From contig NZ_CP108549.1 of the NCBI RefSeq assembly GCF_036010325.1, forward strand, positions 6,944,001 to 7,008,000: 64,000 nt of DNA. The letters run 5' to 3'. The DNA comes from Streptomyces sp. NBC_01210. GTDB lineage: Bacteria > Actinomycetota > Actinomycetes > Streptomycetales > Streptomycetaceae. The notes beneath the pieces are model-generated. The model saw only the letters and a program-made list of their open reading frames with translations. It ran no database searches and had not been told where the DNA came from. The position numbers and the translations under genes are program-made. Of this stretch, positions 26,462 through 33,763 are shown one piece after another; position 1 is the first letter of the stretch; each line of letters opens with the position of its first letter.

Positions 26462-26857
26462 TCACGCGAGGTCGATGTGGACGTTCGTCGACTTCACCCT
26501 CGCCGTGACGGTGACTCCGACGTCGATGCCGAGTTCCTCGACGGATTCCCGGGTCACCAGCGAGACCAGCCGGTGCGGACCGGACTGGATCTCCACCTGG
26601 GCGGCCACATCGTCGACGCGTACGGCGGTCACGATCCCGGCGAACGAGTTGCGCACGGAGGTGGATACAGCGTCCGATACCGGATGCATGCCCGCGGCCC
26701 GCTCCTTCGCGAACGCCGCCAGGCTCACGCCGTCGATCACCCGGTTGCCCGAGCCGTCCCGGTCCATGCGCAGCCGCCCGCCGTCCGCCCACCGGCGAAC
26801 GGTCTCCGAACTCACACCCAGCAGCCCTGCTGCCTGCCCAATGCTGTACGACGGCAC
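26462..26857 (-). CDS. HTH-TOBE protein (molybdate-type regulator or molybdate-binding protein)
   Basis: A 131-aa two-domain protein. Residues about 1-55 form an excisionase/MerR-like winged helix (YSIGQAAGLLGVSSETVRRW, RMDRDGSGNRVIDG). Residues about 62-131 form a TOBE/molbindin domain (SVRNSFAGIVTAVRVDDVAA, ending ARVKSTNVHIDLA) that binds molybdate oxyanions in ModE and molbindins. The start is GTG 26857. It lies next to the molybdenum-dependent nitrate reductase, which points to regulation or sensing of molybdate for that enzyme. The two are convergent, so they are not in one operon. Confidence 0.85.
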   Translation of the reverse strand: MPSYSIGQAAGLLGVSSETVRRWADGGRLRMDRDGSGNRVIDGVSLAAFAKERAAGMHPVSDAVSTSVRNSFAGIVTAVRVDDVAAQVEIQSGPHRLVSLVTRESVEELGIDVGVTVTARVKSTNVHIDLA

Positions 26858-26941
26858 ACCCGCACTCTAGGCCAGTGCGTGCCGGCAGCGGCCGCTGAGA
26901 CGGCCGACGGGAGCGGGCTTCTCTCTGGGCAAACCAAGATC

Positions 26942-26960
26942 GTGGTGGGCGGCCCACCAC
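26942..26960. promoter_or_regulatory. 19-bp near-perfect palindrome
   Basis: GTGGTGGGC-G-GCCCACCAC is a palindrome with a one-base centre, too tight for an RNA hairpin and more like a protein-binding site. It lies 85 bp before the HTH-TOBE start (upstream on its strand) and 90 bp beyond the TetR gene's stop. It may be the operator of the HTH-TOBE gene; that is inference. Confidence 0.35.
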
Positions 26961-27049
26961 TGGCGGAAGTGCGGCTCCTGCACCGACAGTTCGCCCGACG
27001 TGCGGCCGGATCTCCGACCTGTGGGGCCGCGAGCCGGCCTTCGCGGAGG

Positions 27050-27718
27050 TCAGCGCTGCTGTCGCAGGGCGTGCAGCCCCTCGATGAGCAGGCGCAGACC
27101 GAACTCGAAGTGGGCGGTGAAGTCCGTGCTGGTGAGCACGGGCAGGGTGGCCGTGAGGTGCGGGTACGACCCGGCCGCCACGGCGTCGCGCAGGCGACCC
27201 GGGTCTGCGGGGGCCTCTGCGTCCGGTTCCAGAGCGGCTTGCTCTTCCAGGGTGTGGCCGACGGTGAAATTGGCCACCGCCATCAGGGCGCGCGCCGCGT
27301 CCGCATCGTCGAAGCCGGCTTCACGCAGGACGCCGATCGCGGTGTCGGCGAAGTGCAGGGTGTGCGCCCCGGTCGAGTGCGTGCCGGCGAAGACGCGGGC
27401 GCCGTCGCGGTGGGCGAGCAGCGCTGTACGCATCGCTCCGGCCAGGTCGGCCAGCCGCTCGCTCCAGTCTCCGCCGACGGGACCCCTTGGCGCGCTCACG
27501 TCGGAGAGCATCCGCTCCGCCATCGCGGTCAGCAGGTCCTGCTTGGTGGCGAAGTAGCGGTAGAGCGCGCCGGCTTGGACGCCCATCGCATCAGCCAGAC
27601 GCCGCATGGTCAGCGCGTCGAGCCCGGCCTTGTCCAGCAGGTCCAGGGCTGTCTCGACGGTGCGCGCCCGGTCCAGCCGTGCGGGGCGCCCACGTGTGGG
27701 GGTTGACGGGTTGCTCAT
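27050..27718 (-). CDS. TetR-family repressor
   Basis: A 222-aa regulator with an N-terminal HTH (LTMRRLADAMGVQAGALYRYFATKQDLL) and a C-terminal ligand domain of the TetR_C type (FTVGHTLEEQAAL; FEFGLRLLIEGL). ATG 27718 (M-S-N-P-S-T-P) is taken; in-frame ATG 27727 is also possible. It is transcribed divergently from a FAD monooxygenase, with two adjacent palindromes between them (27732-27761) that overlap the likely promoters of both. By family logic it represses itself and the monooxygenase until a ligand, perhaps the monooxygenase substrate, releases it. Confidence 0.92.
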   Translation of the reverse strand: MSNPSTPTRGRPARLDRARTVETALDLLDKAGLDALTMRRLADAMGVQAGALYRYFATKQDLLTAMAERMLSDVSAPRGPVGGDWSERLADLAGAMRTALLAHRDGARVFAGTHSTGAHTLHFADTAIGVLREAGFDDADAARALMAVANFTVGHTLEEQAALEPDAEAPADPGRLRDAVAAGSYPHLTATLPVLTSTDFTAHFEFGLRLLIEGLHALRQQR

Positions 27719-27731
27719 GCGCGCCATTATA

Positions 27732-27761
27732 GTGAACACCGTTCACGTGAACGCTGTTCAC
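27732..27761. promoter_or_regulatory. Double palindromic TetR operator
   Basis: Two abutting 15-bp palindromes, GTGAAC-ACC-GTTCAC (27732-27746) and GTGAAC-GCT-GTTCAC (27747-27761), share identical arms. They fill the gap between the TetR start and the monooxygenase ribosome site. This spacing and symmetry fit two TetR dimers on DNA controlling both divergent genes. Confidence 0.85.
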
Positions 27762-27782
27762 TAAATGGTGGAGGTCATTCTG

Positions 27783-29312
27783 ATGGACACCGACGTGCTT
27801 GTCGTGGGTGCGGGCCCGACCGGGCTGATGCTCGCCTGCGAGCTGGCGCTGGCGGGCGTACGGACCCGGATCGTGGAGCGGCGCACCGAGCCGCAGCGTG
27901 ATTCACGGGCGCTGACCCTGCACCCGCGCAGTGTGGAACTGATGGACATGAGGGGTCTCGCGCCCCGCTTCCTCGCTTTCGGAAAGCCGGTGCCGGGCTG
28001 GCACTTCGCCGGCCTCGACACCCGGCTGGACTTCGCCGCGCTCGACTCCCGCCACGGCTATACCCTCTTCCTGGCCCAGGCCCGCACCGAGGCGCTGCTG
28101 GAGGAGCGGGCGGGCGAGCTGGACGTCCGCATCAGCCGCGGATACGAGATCACCGGGCTGCGCCAGGACGCCACTGGCGTCGAGGCGGAGGTGCGCGGGC
28201 CCGGCGGTGCCGTCGACACCGTACGGGCGCAGTACGCGGTCGGCTGCGACGGCGGGCGCAGCCTGGTGCGGCAGGTCGCCGGCATCGGCTTCCCGGGCAC
28301 CGACGAGACACTGACCGGCATGCTCGGGGACTTCGCGGACGTCGACGCAGATCCTGCCGTCCTTGCTGCCGCACGGGCCCGTGGCGTGCTGGTCGTCCCG
28401 CTGGAGGGCGGGCTCACCCGGTTCGTCTGCATCGATCCGGAGCGGATGCGGATCCCGGCCGGGCAGCCGGTGTCCTTGGAGGAGTTCCGTACCTCGCTGA
28501 CGCGGATCTGCGGCTCCGACTGCGGGGTCGCGCGGCCGCGCTGGCTTTCGCGCTTCGGCAATGCCACCCGCCTTGCCGCCGCCTATCGGTCCGGCCGCAT
28601 CCTGCTCGCCGGGGACGCCGCCCACATTCATTTCCCCGCGGCCGGTCAGGGACTGAACACAGGCCTCCAGGACGCCATGAATCTGGGCTGGAAGCTGGCC
28701 GCCACCGTCAACGGCTGGGCTCCGCCCGGGCTCCTCGACACATACGACGCCGAACGCCGCCCCGTCGGGCAGGCGGTCACCGAGAACACCGAAGTCCAGA
28801 CCCTGCTCGCCGAGTTGACCCTCGTACCGCAATACCAGGTGCCCGCCGTCGCCCTGCGCAGGCTCCTCGACGAACTCCTGTCCCTCGAGGACGTCAACCG
28901 ACTGCTCGCGGGACGGGTCTCCGCGCTGAGCACCTTCTACCCGCCCGTGACCGCCGACGCTGACCCGCTGGTGGGACGGCGGGTGCCCGACATAGGTCTG
29001 ACCGCCGTCGGTTCGGAGGCGATACGCGTCTACGAACTGCTGCCCCGGGGCCGCTTCGTCCTCCTCGACCTCGCCGGGGACGCGAATCTGCCGCAGGACC
29101 TCGCGCCCGGATGGCGCTCACGGGTCACTGCTCATGCCGTCACGAAGCACGACGAACACGCGGACCTGCACGGCGTGACCGAAGTGCTCGTCCGCCCCGA
29201 CGGGCACATCGCCTGGTCCACCCGCGCCACCGATGCCGACATCCGCAGTTCGGAGCGGATCGCCGCACTGGCCGCATGGGCAGGCCCACCCGCGGGAGGC
29301 GACGTCTCATGA
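27783..29312 (+). CDS. FAD-dependent aromatic monooxygenase (PheA/TfdB or rifampicin-monooxygenase type)
   Basis: A 509-aa group A flavoprotein hydroxylase. ATG 27783 (M-D-T-D-V-L-V-V-G) lies 9 nt after GGAGG and is preferred to the upstream ATG 27765. Motifs: GAGPTGLMLACELALAG (FAD), RVVER-type RTRIVERRTEPQ, GCDGGRSLVRQVAGIGF, and GRILLAGDAAHIHFPAAGQG with NTGLQDAMNLGWKLA. A thioredoxin-like C-terminal domain (GRFVLLDLAGD... VLVRPDGHIAWST) matches the phenol-hydroxylase/Rox group. Under TetR control it is more likely a detoxification or resistance enzyme for aromatic or polyketide compounds than a core biosynthetic gene. The final codons overlap a short ATGA frame with no recognisable product. 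Confidence 0.92.
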   Translation: MDTDVLVVGAGPTGLMLACELALAGVRTRIVERRTEPQRDSRALTLHPRSVELMDMRGLAPRFLAFGKPVPGWHFAGLDTRLDFAALDSRHGYTLFLAQARTEALLEERAGELDVRISRGYEITGLRQDATGVEAEVRGPGGAVDTVRAQYAVGCDGGRSLVRQVAGIGFPGTDETLTGMLGDFADVDADPAVLAAARARGVLVVPLEGGLTRFVCIDPERMRIPAGQPVSLEEFRTSLTRICGSDCGVARPRWLSRFGNATRLAAAYRSGRILLAGDAAHIHFPAAGQGLNTGLQDAMNLGWKLAATVNGWAPPGLLDTYDAERRPVGQAVTENTEVQTLLAELTLVPQYQVPAVALRRLLDELLSLEDVNRLLAGRVSALSTFYPPVTADADPLVGRRVPDIGLTAVGSEAIRVYELLPRGRFVLLDLAGDANLPQDLAPGWRSRVTAHAVTKHDEHADLHGVTEVLVRPDGHIAWSTRATDADIRSSERIAALAAWAGPPAGGDVS

Positions 29313-29828
29313 CCGTGGCCCGCATCAACACCCGTCCGCGACCTGCCCTTCCGGCCGGATCAGCCAGATCGTCAGCGTCGAGGACACCCGGCTCGCGCAT
29401 CTGGGGGCGGTCCGGCATCGGTTGACCGGCCCCCGGGAGCCGACGGAGGACGTGGCACCGGGCGCTGGGGGTGATGCAGATGACGAACAAGCCCAGCGCG
29501 AGGAACGTCATGCCCAAGACGAAGGCGACGATGATGCCGAAGCGGCGACCAACGAGCGTTGTGGAGTGTCCAGGCGGACGGACGCCGGTTTTCTGTTGCC
29601 GGACGGGTCAGTCGTGCGAGTGGTGCCCGGGGCGGAACATGGTCTCGATACCCTGGCGGCGTTCGCCGAGGACCCGCTCGCCTCCGACTCCACGTAACTG
29701 CCCACGCCCAAGGGTGTTCCACGGTCGTCAGGCCAAGTTCCGCCCCGGGCAAGATCGATTCAGGGCCGCCTTGCGTCCGGCGGCTTGGAACCCGCGGCGG
29801 CGAGATGCGACGAAGCCCGGTCAGCGCG
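29313..29828. other. 516-bp region without a convincing gene; contains a 19-bp inverted-repeat pair
   Basis: Short frames on both strands lack family motifs. One minus-strand frame has a hydrophobic stretch (GIIVAFVLGMTFLALGLFVI, about 29480-29540) that may be the remains of a small membrane protein. The inverted repeat pair at 29624-29642 and 29733-29751 is listed separately. The region separates the convergent ends of the monooxygenase and the histidine kinase. Confidence 0.4.
29624..29751. repeat. 128-bp segment bounded by 19-bp imperfect inverted repeats
   Basis: TGCCCGGGGCGGAACATGG at 29624-29642 is the reverse complement of CCAAGTTCCGCCCCGGGCA at 29733-29751 except at one position. The 90-bp interior has no gene. 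Short elements with such ends can be MITE-like remnants of insertion sequences; a long-stem terminator for the convergent flanking genes is the alternative. Confidence 0.45.
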
Positions 29829-30986
29829 TCACTCGGGTACTTCGGCCGTCACGGCCCAACGCGTGTCGCCGTCCAGGCGGTTCGCCACGAGCGAGCCGCC
29901 GACGAGAGCCAGGCGCTCCCGCATACCTGTGAGGCCGTACCCGGGCGCATGGTCCGGATCGGGGAGACTCGAGGTCGGGGTGGCGTTCTCCACGGTGAGC
30001 CGCAGTGCGTCCGCGCGGTACTCCACCGTCACCCCGACGGTCTCCCCGGGGGCGTGCTTGGCGGCGTTGGTCAATGCCTCGCGCGCCGTCTGCACCAGCG
30101 AGACCGTGGCCGCGGGCGAGATCGGCCGAAGCTCGCCCAGGATGTCCATGTGGACCTCGCTGGGATGGTTGGAGCGGTGCTGCACAGCGAGGCTCTTCAG
30201 CGCTTCGGGGAGCGAAGGCACATCTCCACGCAGGGCGGCCACCGCGTTGCGGGCTTCTATCAGGCCCTCGTCCGCCAGCCGGTTGGACCGGCGCACCCGG
30301 GTCAGGGCACCGGCTGCGTCGCCCTTCTCGATCAGCGCGGTGGCGACCTTGAGCTGGACGCTCAGCGCGCCCAGCGAGTGCGCGAGCACATCGTGCATCT
30401 CCCTTGCGATCCTGCTGCGTTCACCCAGTGCCGCGGCCCGCGCCTGCTCCTGCTGGATGAGCTGGTTCTGTGCCAGCAGTTGCTCGGCCTGCTTGGCTCG
30501 GCCCTCGTACTGGCGCCGGTTGAGGCCGAACAGCGTCAGCACAAGAGCGAGCATCGTGTAGCCGAGTACGTCGGTGAGCGGCTGCCCGGCCAGCGCGCAA
30601 CTGATCCAGATGGCCACCAGGCACGCGCATGTCACCACCGTGAGCATGCGCGCGGAGGAGGTGATCATCGAGGTGAATCTCCCGAGCAGTACGCCCAGCA
30701 TGATCACAGCGGTCGAGTCGTCGGAGAACCCCACGACCAGGGCGGGCAGCAGCGCGCTCAACGCCAGCATGGAACTGGCGGCCTCGGGCCGGACGGGATG
30801 CAGGACCATGAACAGGGTCCAGCACAGAAGGCTCGCGGCGTACACACCCCAGATCCAGAGGGTGTCCTCCCTGGCCGTCACCATGGCCACGACGAGCACG
30901 GCCGTGCCGAGGAACTGCACCACCAGCCAGGCAGGTGCGAGCCGGTCCACGATGCGCCAACTACCGCGTGCGGGTGCCTTGTTCAC
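29829..30986 (-). CDS. NarL-family sensor histidine kinase (HisKA_3)
   Basis: A 385-aa membrane kinase. GTG 30986 (V-N-K-A-P-A-R-G) is chosen for GGAG 6 nt upstream; longer frames to 31118 overlap an unlikely leader. About five hydrophobic segments span residues 20-165. A short coiled region (AKQAEQLLAQNQLIQQEQ) leads to the dimerisation/phosphoacceptor box RSRIAREMHDVLAHSLG, the His being in EMHDVLAHS. The HATPase ends with NAAKHAPGETV and APGYGLTGMRERLALVGG. The matching response regulator is transcribed divergently from 31748. Two tiny membrane proteins precede the kinase on the same strand, 47 bp away, suggesting a membrane signalling unit. The input signal is unknown. Confidence 0.92.
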   Translation of the reverse strand: MNKAPARGSWRIVDRLAPAWLVVQFLGTAVLVVAMVTAREDTLWIWGVYAASLLCWTLFMVLHPVRPEAASSMLALSALLPALVVGFSDDSTAVIMLGVLLGRFTSMITSSARMLTVVTCACLVAIWISCALAGQPLTDVLGYTMLALVLTLFGLNRRQYEGRAKQAEQLLAQNQLIQQEQARAAALGERSRIAREMHDVLAHSLGALSVQLKVATALIEKGDAAGALTRVRRSNRLADEGLIEARNAVAALRGDVPSLPEALKSLAVQHRSNHPSEVHMDILGELRPISPAATVSLVQTAREALTNAAKHAPGETVGVTVEYRADALRLTVENATPTSSLPDPDHAPGYGLTGMRERLALVGGSLVANRLDGDTRWAVTAEVPE

Positions 30987-31033
30987 CTTGCTCCAACGAT
31001 GTCGTGCGGTGGCCGTGAGTGATGCGGGCAAGC

Positions 31034-31216
31034 CTATTTGGTGCCCGTTCTCCGATAGATGATGATCATGGCCGTCAGCACGAGAATAGCTGCTGCCACC
31101 ACGATGCCCATTTTCCACAGACGGTCCAGCAGCACATCGAAGAGGATGTCTCCCGCCTTCTCACCCCCTGACTGACCGGCCATGACCGTCTGTGCTGTCT
31201 GGATCGTCCGACTCAT
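31034..31216 (-). CDS. Small single-pass membrane protein, 60 aa
   Basis: A 60-residue protein with an N-terminal polar part (MSRTIQTAQTVMAGQSGGEK), a short amphipathic stretch and one C-terminal transmembrane helix (GIVVAAAILVLTAMIIIY), then R-R-T-G-T-K. It starts inside the stop of the 94-aa protein (ATGA overlap at 31213-31216) and ends 47 bp before the kinase. It is not a recognised family. Translational coupling and conserved order with a kinase suggest an accessory or sensor subunit; that is inference. Confidence 0.75.
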   Translation of the reverse strand: MSRTIQTAQTVMAGQSGGEKAGDILFDVLLDRLWKMGIVVAAAILVLTAMIIIYRRTGTK

Positions 31217-31497
31217 GTGCGGCCACCGCCCTTGGTGATGCGGTCCAGGGCCGAGAGAACCCCTCGGCGCCCCGGGGTCGGACGGTCGGTGGGCGGGCCC
31301 GCGGCCCGCTGGGCGCGTAGCTGATTCCGCACGACGGCCTCCACGCGCCTTCTGACGGCGGCGAGTTGGCCGCCGCGCTTGAGAACGATCAGAATCGTGA
31401 AGGCGATGATCACAAGTACGGAGACGGCGGCGACGATCAGGGCGAAGCGAATCAACAGAATGGTCATGACCGTATCGAGGTCCAGGGCCAGGCTCAT
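31213..31497 (-). CDS. Small membrane protein with basic tail, 94 aa
   Basis: ATG 31497 (M-S-L-A-L-D-L-D-T) follows AAGGAACGC. One hydrophobic segment (residues about 13-39, LLIRFALIVAAVSVLVIIAF and on) is followed by a strongly basic tail (RRRVEAVVRNQLRAQRA). It is the first gene of a three-gene minus-strand run: this protein, the 60-aa protein and the histidine kinase. No family was recognised. It may anchor or modulate the kinase. Confidence 0.75.
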   Translation of the reverse strand: MSLALDLDTVMTILLIRFALIVAAVSVLVIIAFTILIVLKRGGQLAAVRRRVEAVVRNQLRAQRAAGPPTDRPTPGRRGVLSALDRITKGGGRT

Positions 31498-31747
31498 GTG
31501 CGTTCCTTCCGGGGAATGCCCAGAGGGTAGGAACGAGAACCCTTCGGCGGGCCCACCCTGTGGTGGAGATCCGGGCGGAGATCCTCGTCTCTGTGCGTTG
31601 CGGCCTGGTCGGTGACGCTCCCCGCGGTCACACACAGTGCCGAACCGCTCTGCGGGTTGCGGGTAGGTTGGGTCGGGAAAGGAGAGCGGGGAACGCCTGG
31701 TTGGGCGATCGCGCTCGGATCGCAGAGGTGTGTGGGGGGTTGCCGGC

Positions 31748-32467
31748 GTGGACGCTGAGCCCGGATCGGCGCGGATTCGCGTACTGGTCGTGGATGATCA
31801 GCAGATCGTTCGTGAAGGTCTGGTGTCGTTGCTCGATCTGATGGACGACATCGAGGTGGTGGGAGACGCAGCCGACGGCGCGGAGGCGGTTCGCCTGGTC
31901 GGCGTGACCTCACCCCAGGTGGTGCTCATGGATCTACGCATGCCGGGAATGGGCGGTGCGGAGGCCACGAGGAAGATTCTCTCCGAACACCCGGACGTGG
32001 CCGTGCTGGTGCTGTCGACCTTCGCTGACGACGAGTCCCTGGTCGCCGCGCTGAACGCCGGGGCGTGCGGCTATCTGACGAAGGACGCCAATCAGGAGCA
32101 GATCGCGGTGGCCATCCGCAGCTCCGCCCATGGCCAGTCCACCTTCGACCCGGCGGTGACCCGTCGGCTGGCCGCGGCGCTCAGCGTGCCCGCAGCCCCC
32201 GCGGCCGCCACGAAACAGGCCCAACAGCCGCCGCCCGCCGTGGCCCCGGCCCGGCGCCGGGTCAACCCCGACGGCCTGACCGGCCGGGAAGTCGATGTGC
32301 TCAAGCTGATCGCCCAGGGCCTGAGCAATGGGGAGATCGCCTCGTCACTCTTCATCGAGGAGACGACGGTCAAGACGCACATCAACAACGCGTTCGCCAA
32401 GATCAACGCGCGCAATCGGGCCGATGCCGTGCGCTACGCCTATCAGCAGGGGCTGGCTCAACCCTGA
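31748..32467 (+). CDS. NarL/LuxR-type response regulator
   Basis: A 239-aa two-domain regulator. The receiver domain (about 12-130) has the acidic pair in VVDDQQIVREG, the phosphorylated Asp in VVLMDLRMPG, the Thr/Ser switch in LVLSTFADDES and the Lys in GYLTKDANQE. A proline/alanine-rich linker of about 40 residues leads to the LuxR HTH (LTGREVDVLKLIAQGLSNGE, SLFIEETTVKTHINNAFAKI). GTG 31748 after a G-rich ribosome site is the best start; GTG 31730 is possible. It is divergent from the kinase operon and very likely its partner. Confidence 0.93.
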   Translation: MDAEPGSARIRVLVVDDQQIVREGLVSLLDLMDDIEVVGDAADGAEAVRLVGVTSPQVVLMDLRMPGMGGAEATRKILSEHPDVAVLVLSTFADDESLVAALNAGACGYLTKDANQEQIAVAIRSSAHGQSTFDPAVTRRLAAALSVPAAPAAATKQAQQPPPAVAPARRRVNPDGLTGREVDVLKLIAQGLSNGEIASSLFIEETTVKTHINNAFAKINARNRADAVRYAYQQGLAQP

Positions 32468-32896
32468 GCCGCACGGCCGGGGTGCGCACATCCGGTAACA
32501 CGCCGATGCTGTTCCACGTCGGGTACACCGGTCACTGCTGGGGCCGCCCGCGGGTTGCTGTCCCGGGCAGCGTTCTGCCTGCCATGGGAAAGCCGTTGGC
32601 ACCCCGAACCCCTACTGTCTGAGGTTCATTTGAGGTTTGCGGGCCCGGGGGATGGGCATGGCGTAAATCACGTTGGCAATCAATCGGCGTCGCCCGAGGC
32701 GGCGTACCCCTCGTGGAACTCGGCCTTTGCGCCCCCGGGCCCGTATGTCAACCCCATTGCCGGGCGGCTCAACCCCTCGTCGCGGCCGCGCAGCCCCTAA
32801 ATAGGGGTACCCCCTACTTTCATCAAGCTGTCTACTATTGCTGCCATCGGCGGGTACGTCGCATCGAGCACTGAATTGAAGGCGGAACGGCAGCCA
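32468..32896. promoter_or_regulatory. 429-bp upstream region of the thioesterase with CCCCTA/TAGGGG operator array
   Basis: No gene is seen. At 32794-32816 the half-sites alternate: CCCCTA-AA-TAGGGG-TAC-CCCCTA. This is two overlapping palindromes sharing the central TAGGGG. About 80 bp downstream the thioesterase starts at 32897. The array is a good candidate site for a pathway regulator, such as one of the LAL proteins encoded next door. Confidence 0.55.
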
Positions 32897-33643
32897 ATGA
32901 TTGAACCCTTGACCAACACGCCCTGGCTGATACGGTTCCGGCCATCCCCACAGGCCAGAACTCGCCTCATCTGCCTGCCTCACGCGGGTGGTTCAGCCTC
33001 TTTTTACTTTCCTATGACCAGGGCGGTCGCCCCCGATACGGACGTCCTTGCGGTGCAATACCCCGGACGTCAGGATCGCCGGTCCGAGCCCTGTATCACG
33101 GATTTGGGAGCTCTCGCCGACGGGATTGCGACAGCTCTTCAGCCGTGGCTCGATCTGCCCACCGTGCTTTTCGGCCACAGCATGGGGGCGACGCTTGCCT
33201 TTGAGGTGGCGCGACGACTCGAGCGGGACCCGGAGTTCACCCCGCGAAGAATCGTCGCCTCGGGCCGGCGTGCACCCTCCGCGCACCGTGACGAGACGGT
33301 GCACCAGCGTGACGACGACGGCATCATCGCCGAGATGCGCCTGCTCAGCGGCACTGATGCGCGTATCCTGGCCGACGAGGAGTTCCTTCGGATGGCGATG
33401 CCGGCCATCCGGGGCGACTACACGGCGGTTGAAACGTACCGGGTCGAACCGGGCGCCACCGTGCGCGCGCCGATCACTGTGCTCACCGGCGACACCGACG
33501 TACGGACGAGCGCGGAGGAGGCCGAGGCGTGGCGGCGACACACCATCGGCGACTTCGAACTGCACACTTTCACAGGCGGCCACTTCTTCCTGACTGACCA
33601 TCAGGAGAAGATCGGCAGAATCGTTTCCGGCTGTCTGCTCTAG
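32897..33643 (+). CDS. Type II (editing) thioesterase
   Basis: A 248-aa alpha/beta hydrolase of the type II thioesterase family that clears stalled or wrong acyl groups from PKS/NRPS carrier domains. ATG 32897 (M-I-E-P-L-T-N-T) gives the family length; an in-frame TTG at 32876 adds seven residues. Motifs: LICLPHAGGSASFY near the N-terminus, nucleophile GHSMGATLAFE, acid in TVLTGDTD-type ITVLTGDTDVRT, and His in FTGGHFFL. It begins the PKS-associated block, followed 120 bp later by the first LAL regulator. Confidence 0.93.
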   Translation: MIEPLTNTPWLIRFRPSPQARTRLICLPHAGGSASFYFPMTRAVAPDTDVLAVQYPGRQDRRSEPCITDLGALADGIATALQPWLDLPTVLFGHSMGATLAFEVARRLERDPEFTPRRIVASGRRAPSAHRDETVHQRDDDGIIAEMRLLSGTDARILADEEFLRMAMPAIRGDYTAVETYRVEPGATVRAPITVLTGDTDVRTSAEEAEAWRRHTIGDFELHTFTGGHFFLTDHQEKIGRIVSGCLL

Positions 33644-33763
33644 CACTCACCGTCCGCTCAACCGGCATGCAACAGTGCGTTCGTGGTTCGCATTCATTGA
33701 CATAATATTCGCCGTTGGACTTTCCATTTGATTGCGAAAGTCCCGGCGGCTCGGGGGAGAGAT

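Noticed and set aside
29309-29425. Short ATGA-overlapping frame after the FAD monooxygenase
   Set aside because: Thirty-eight residues without motif or conservation clue; probably chance.
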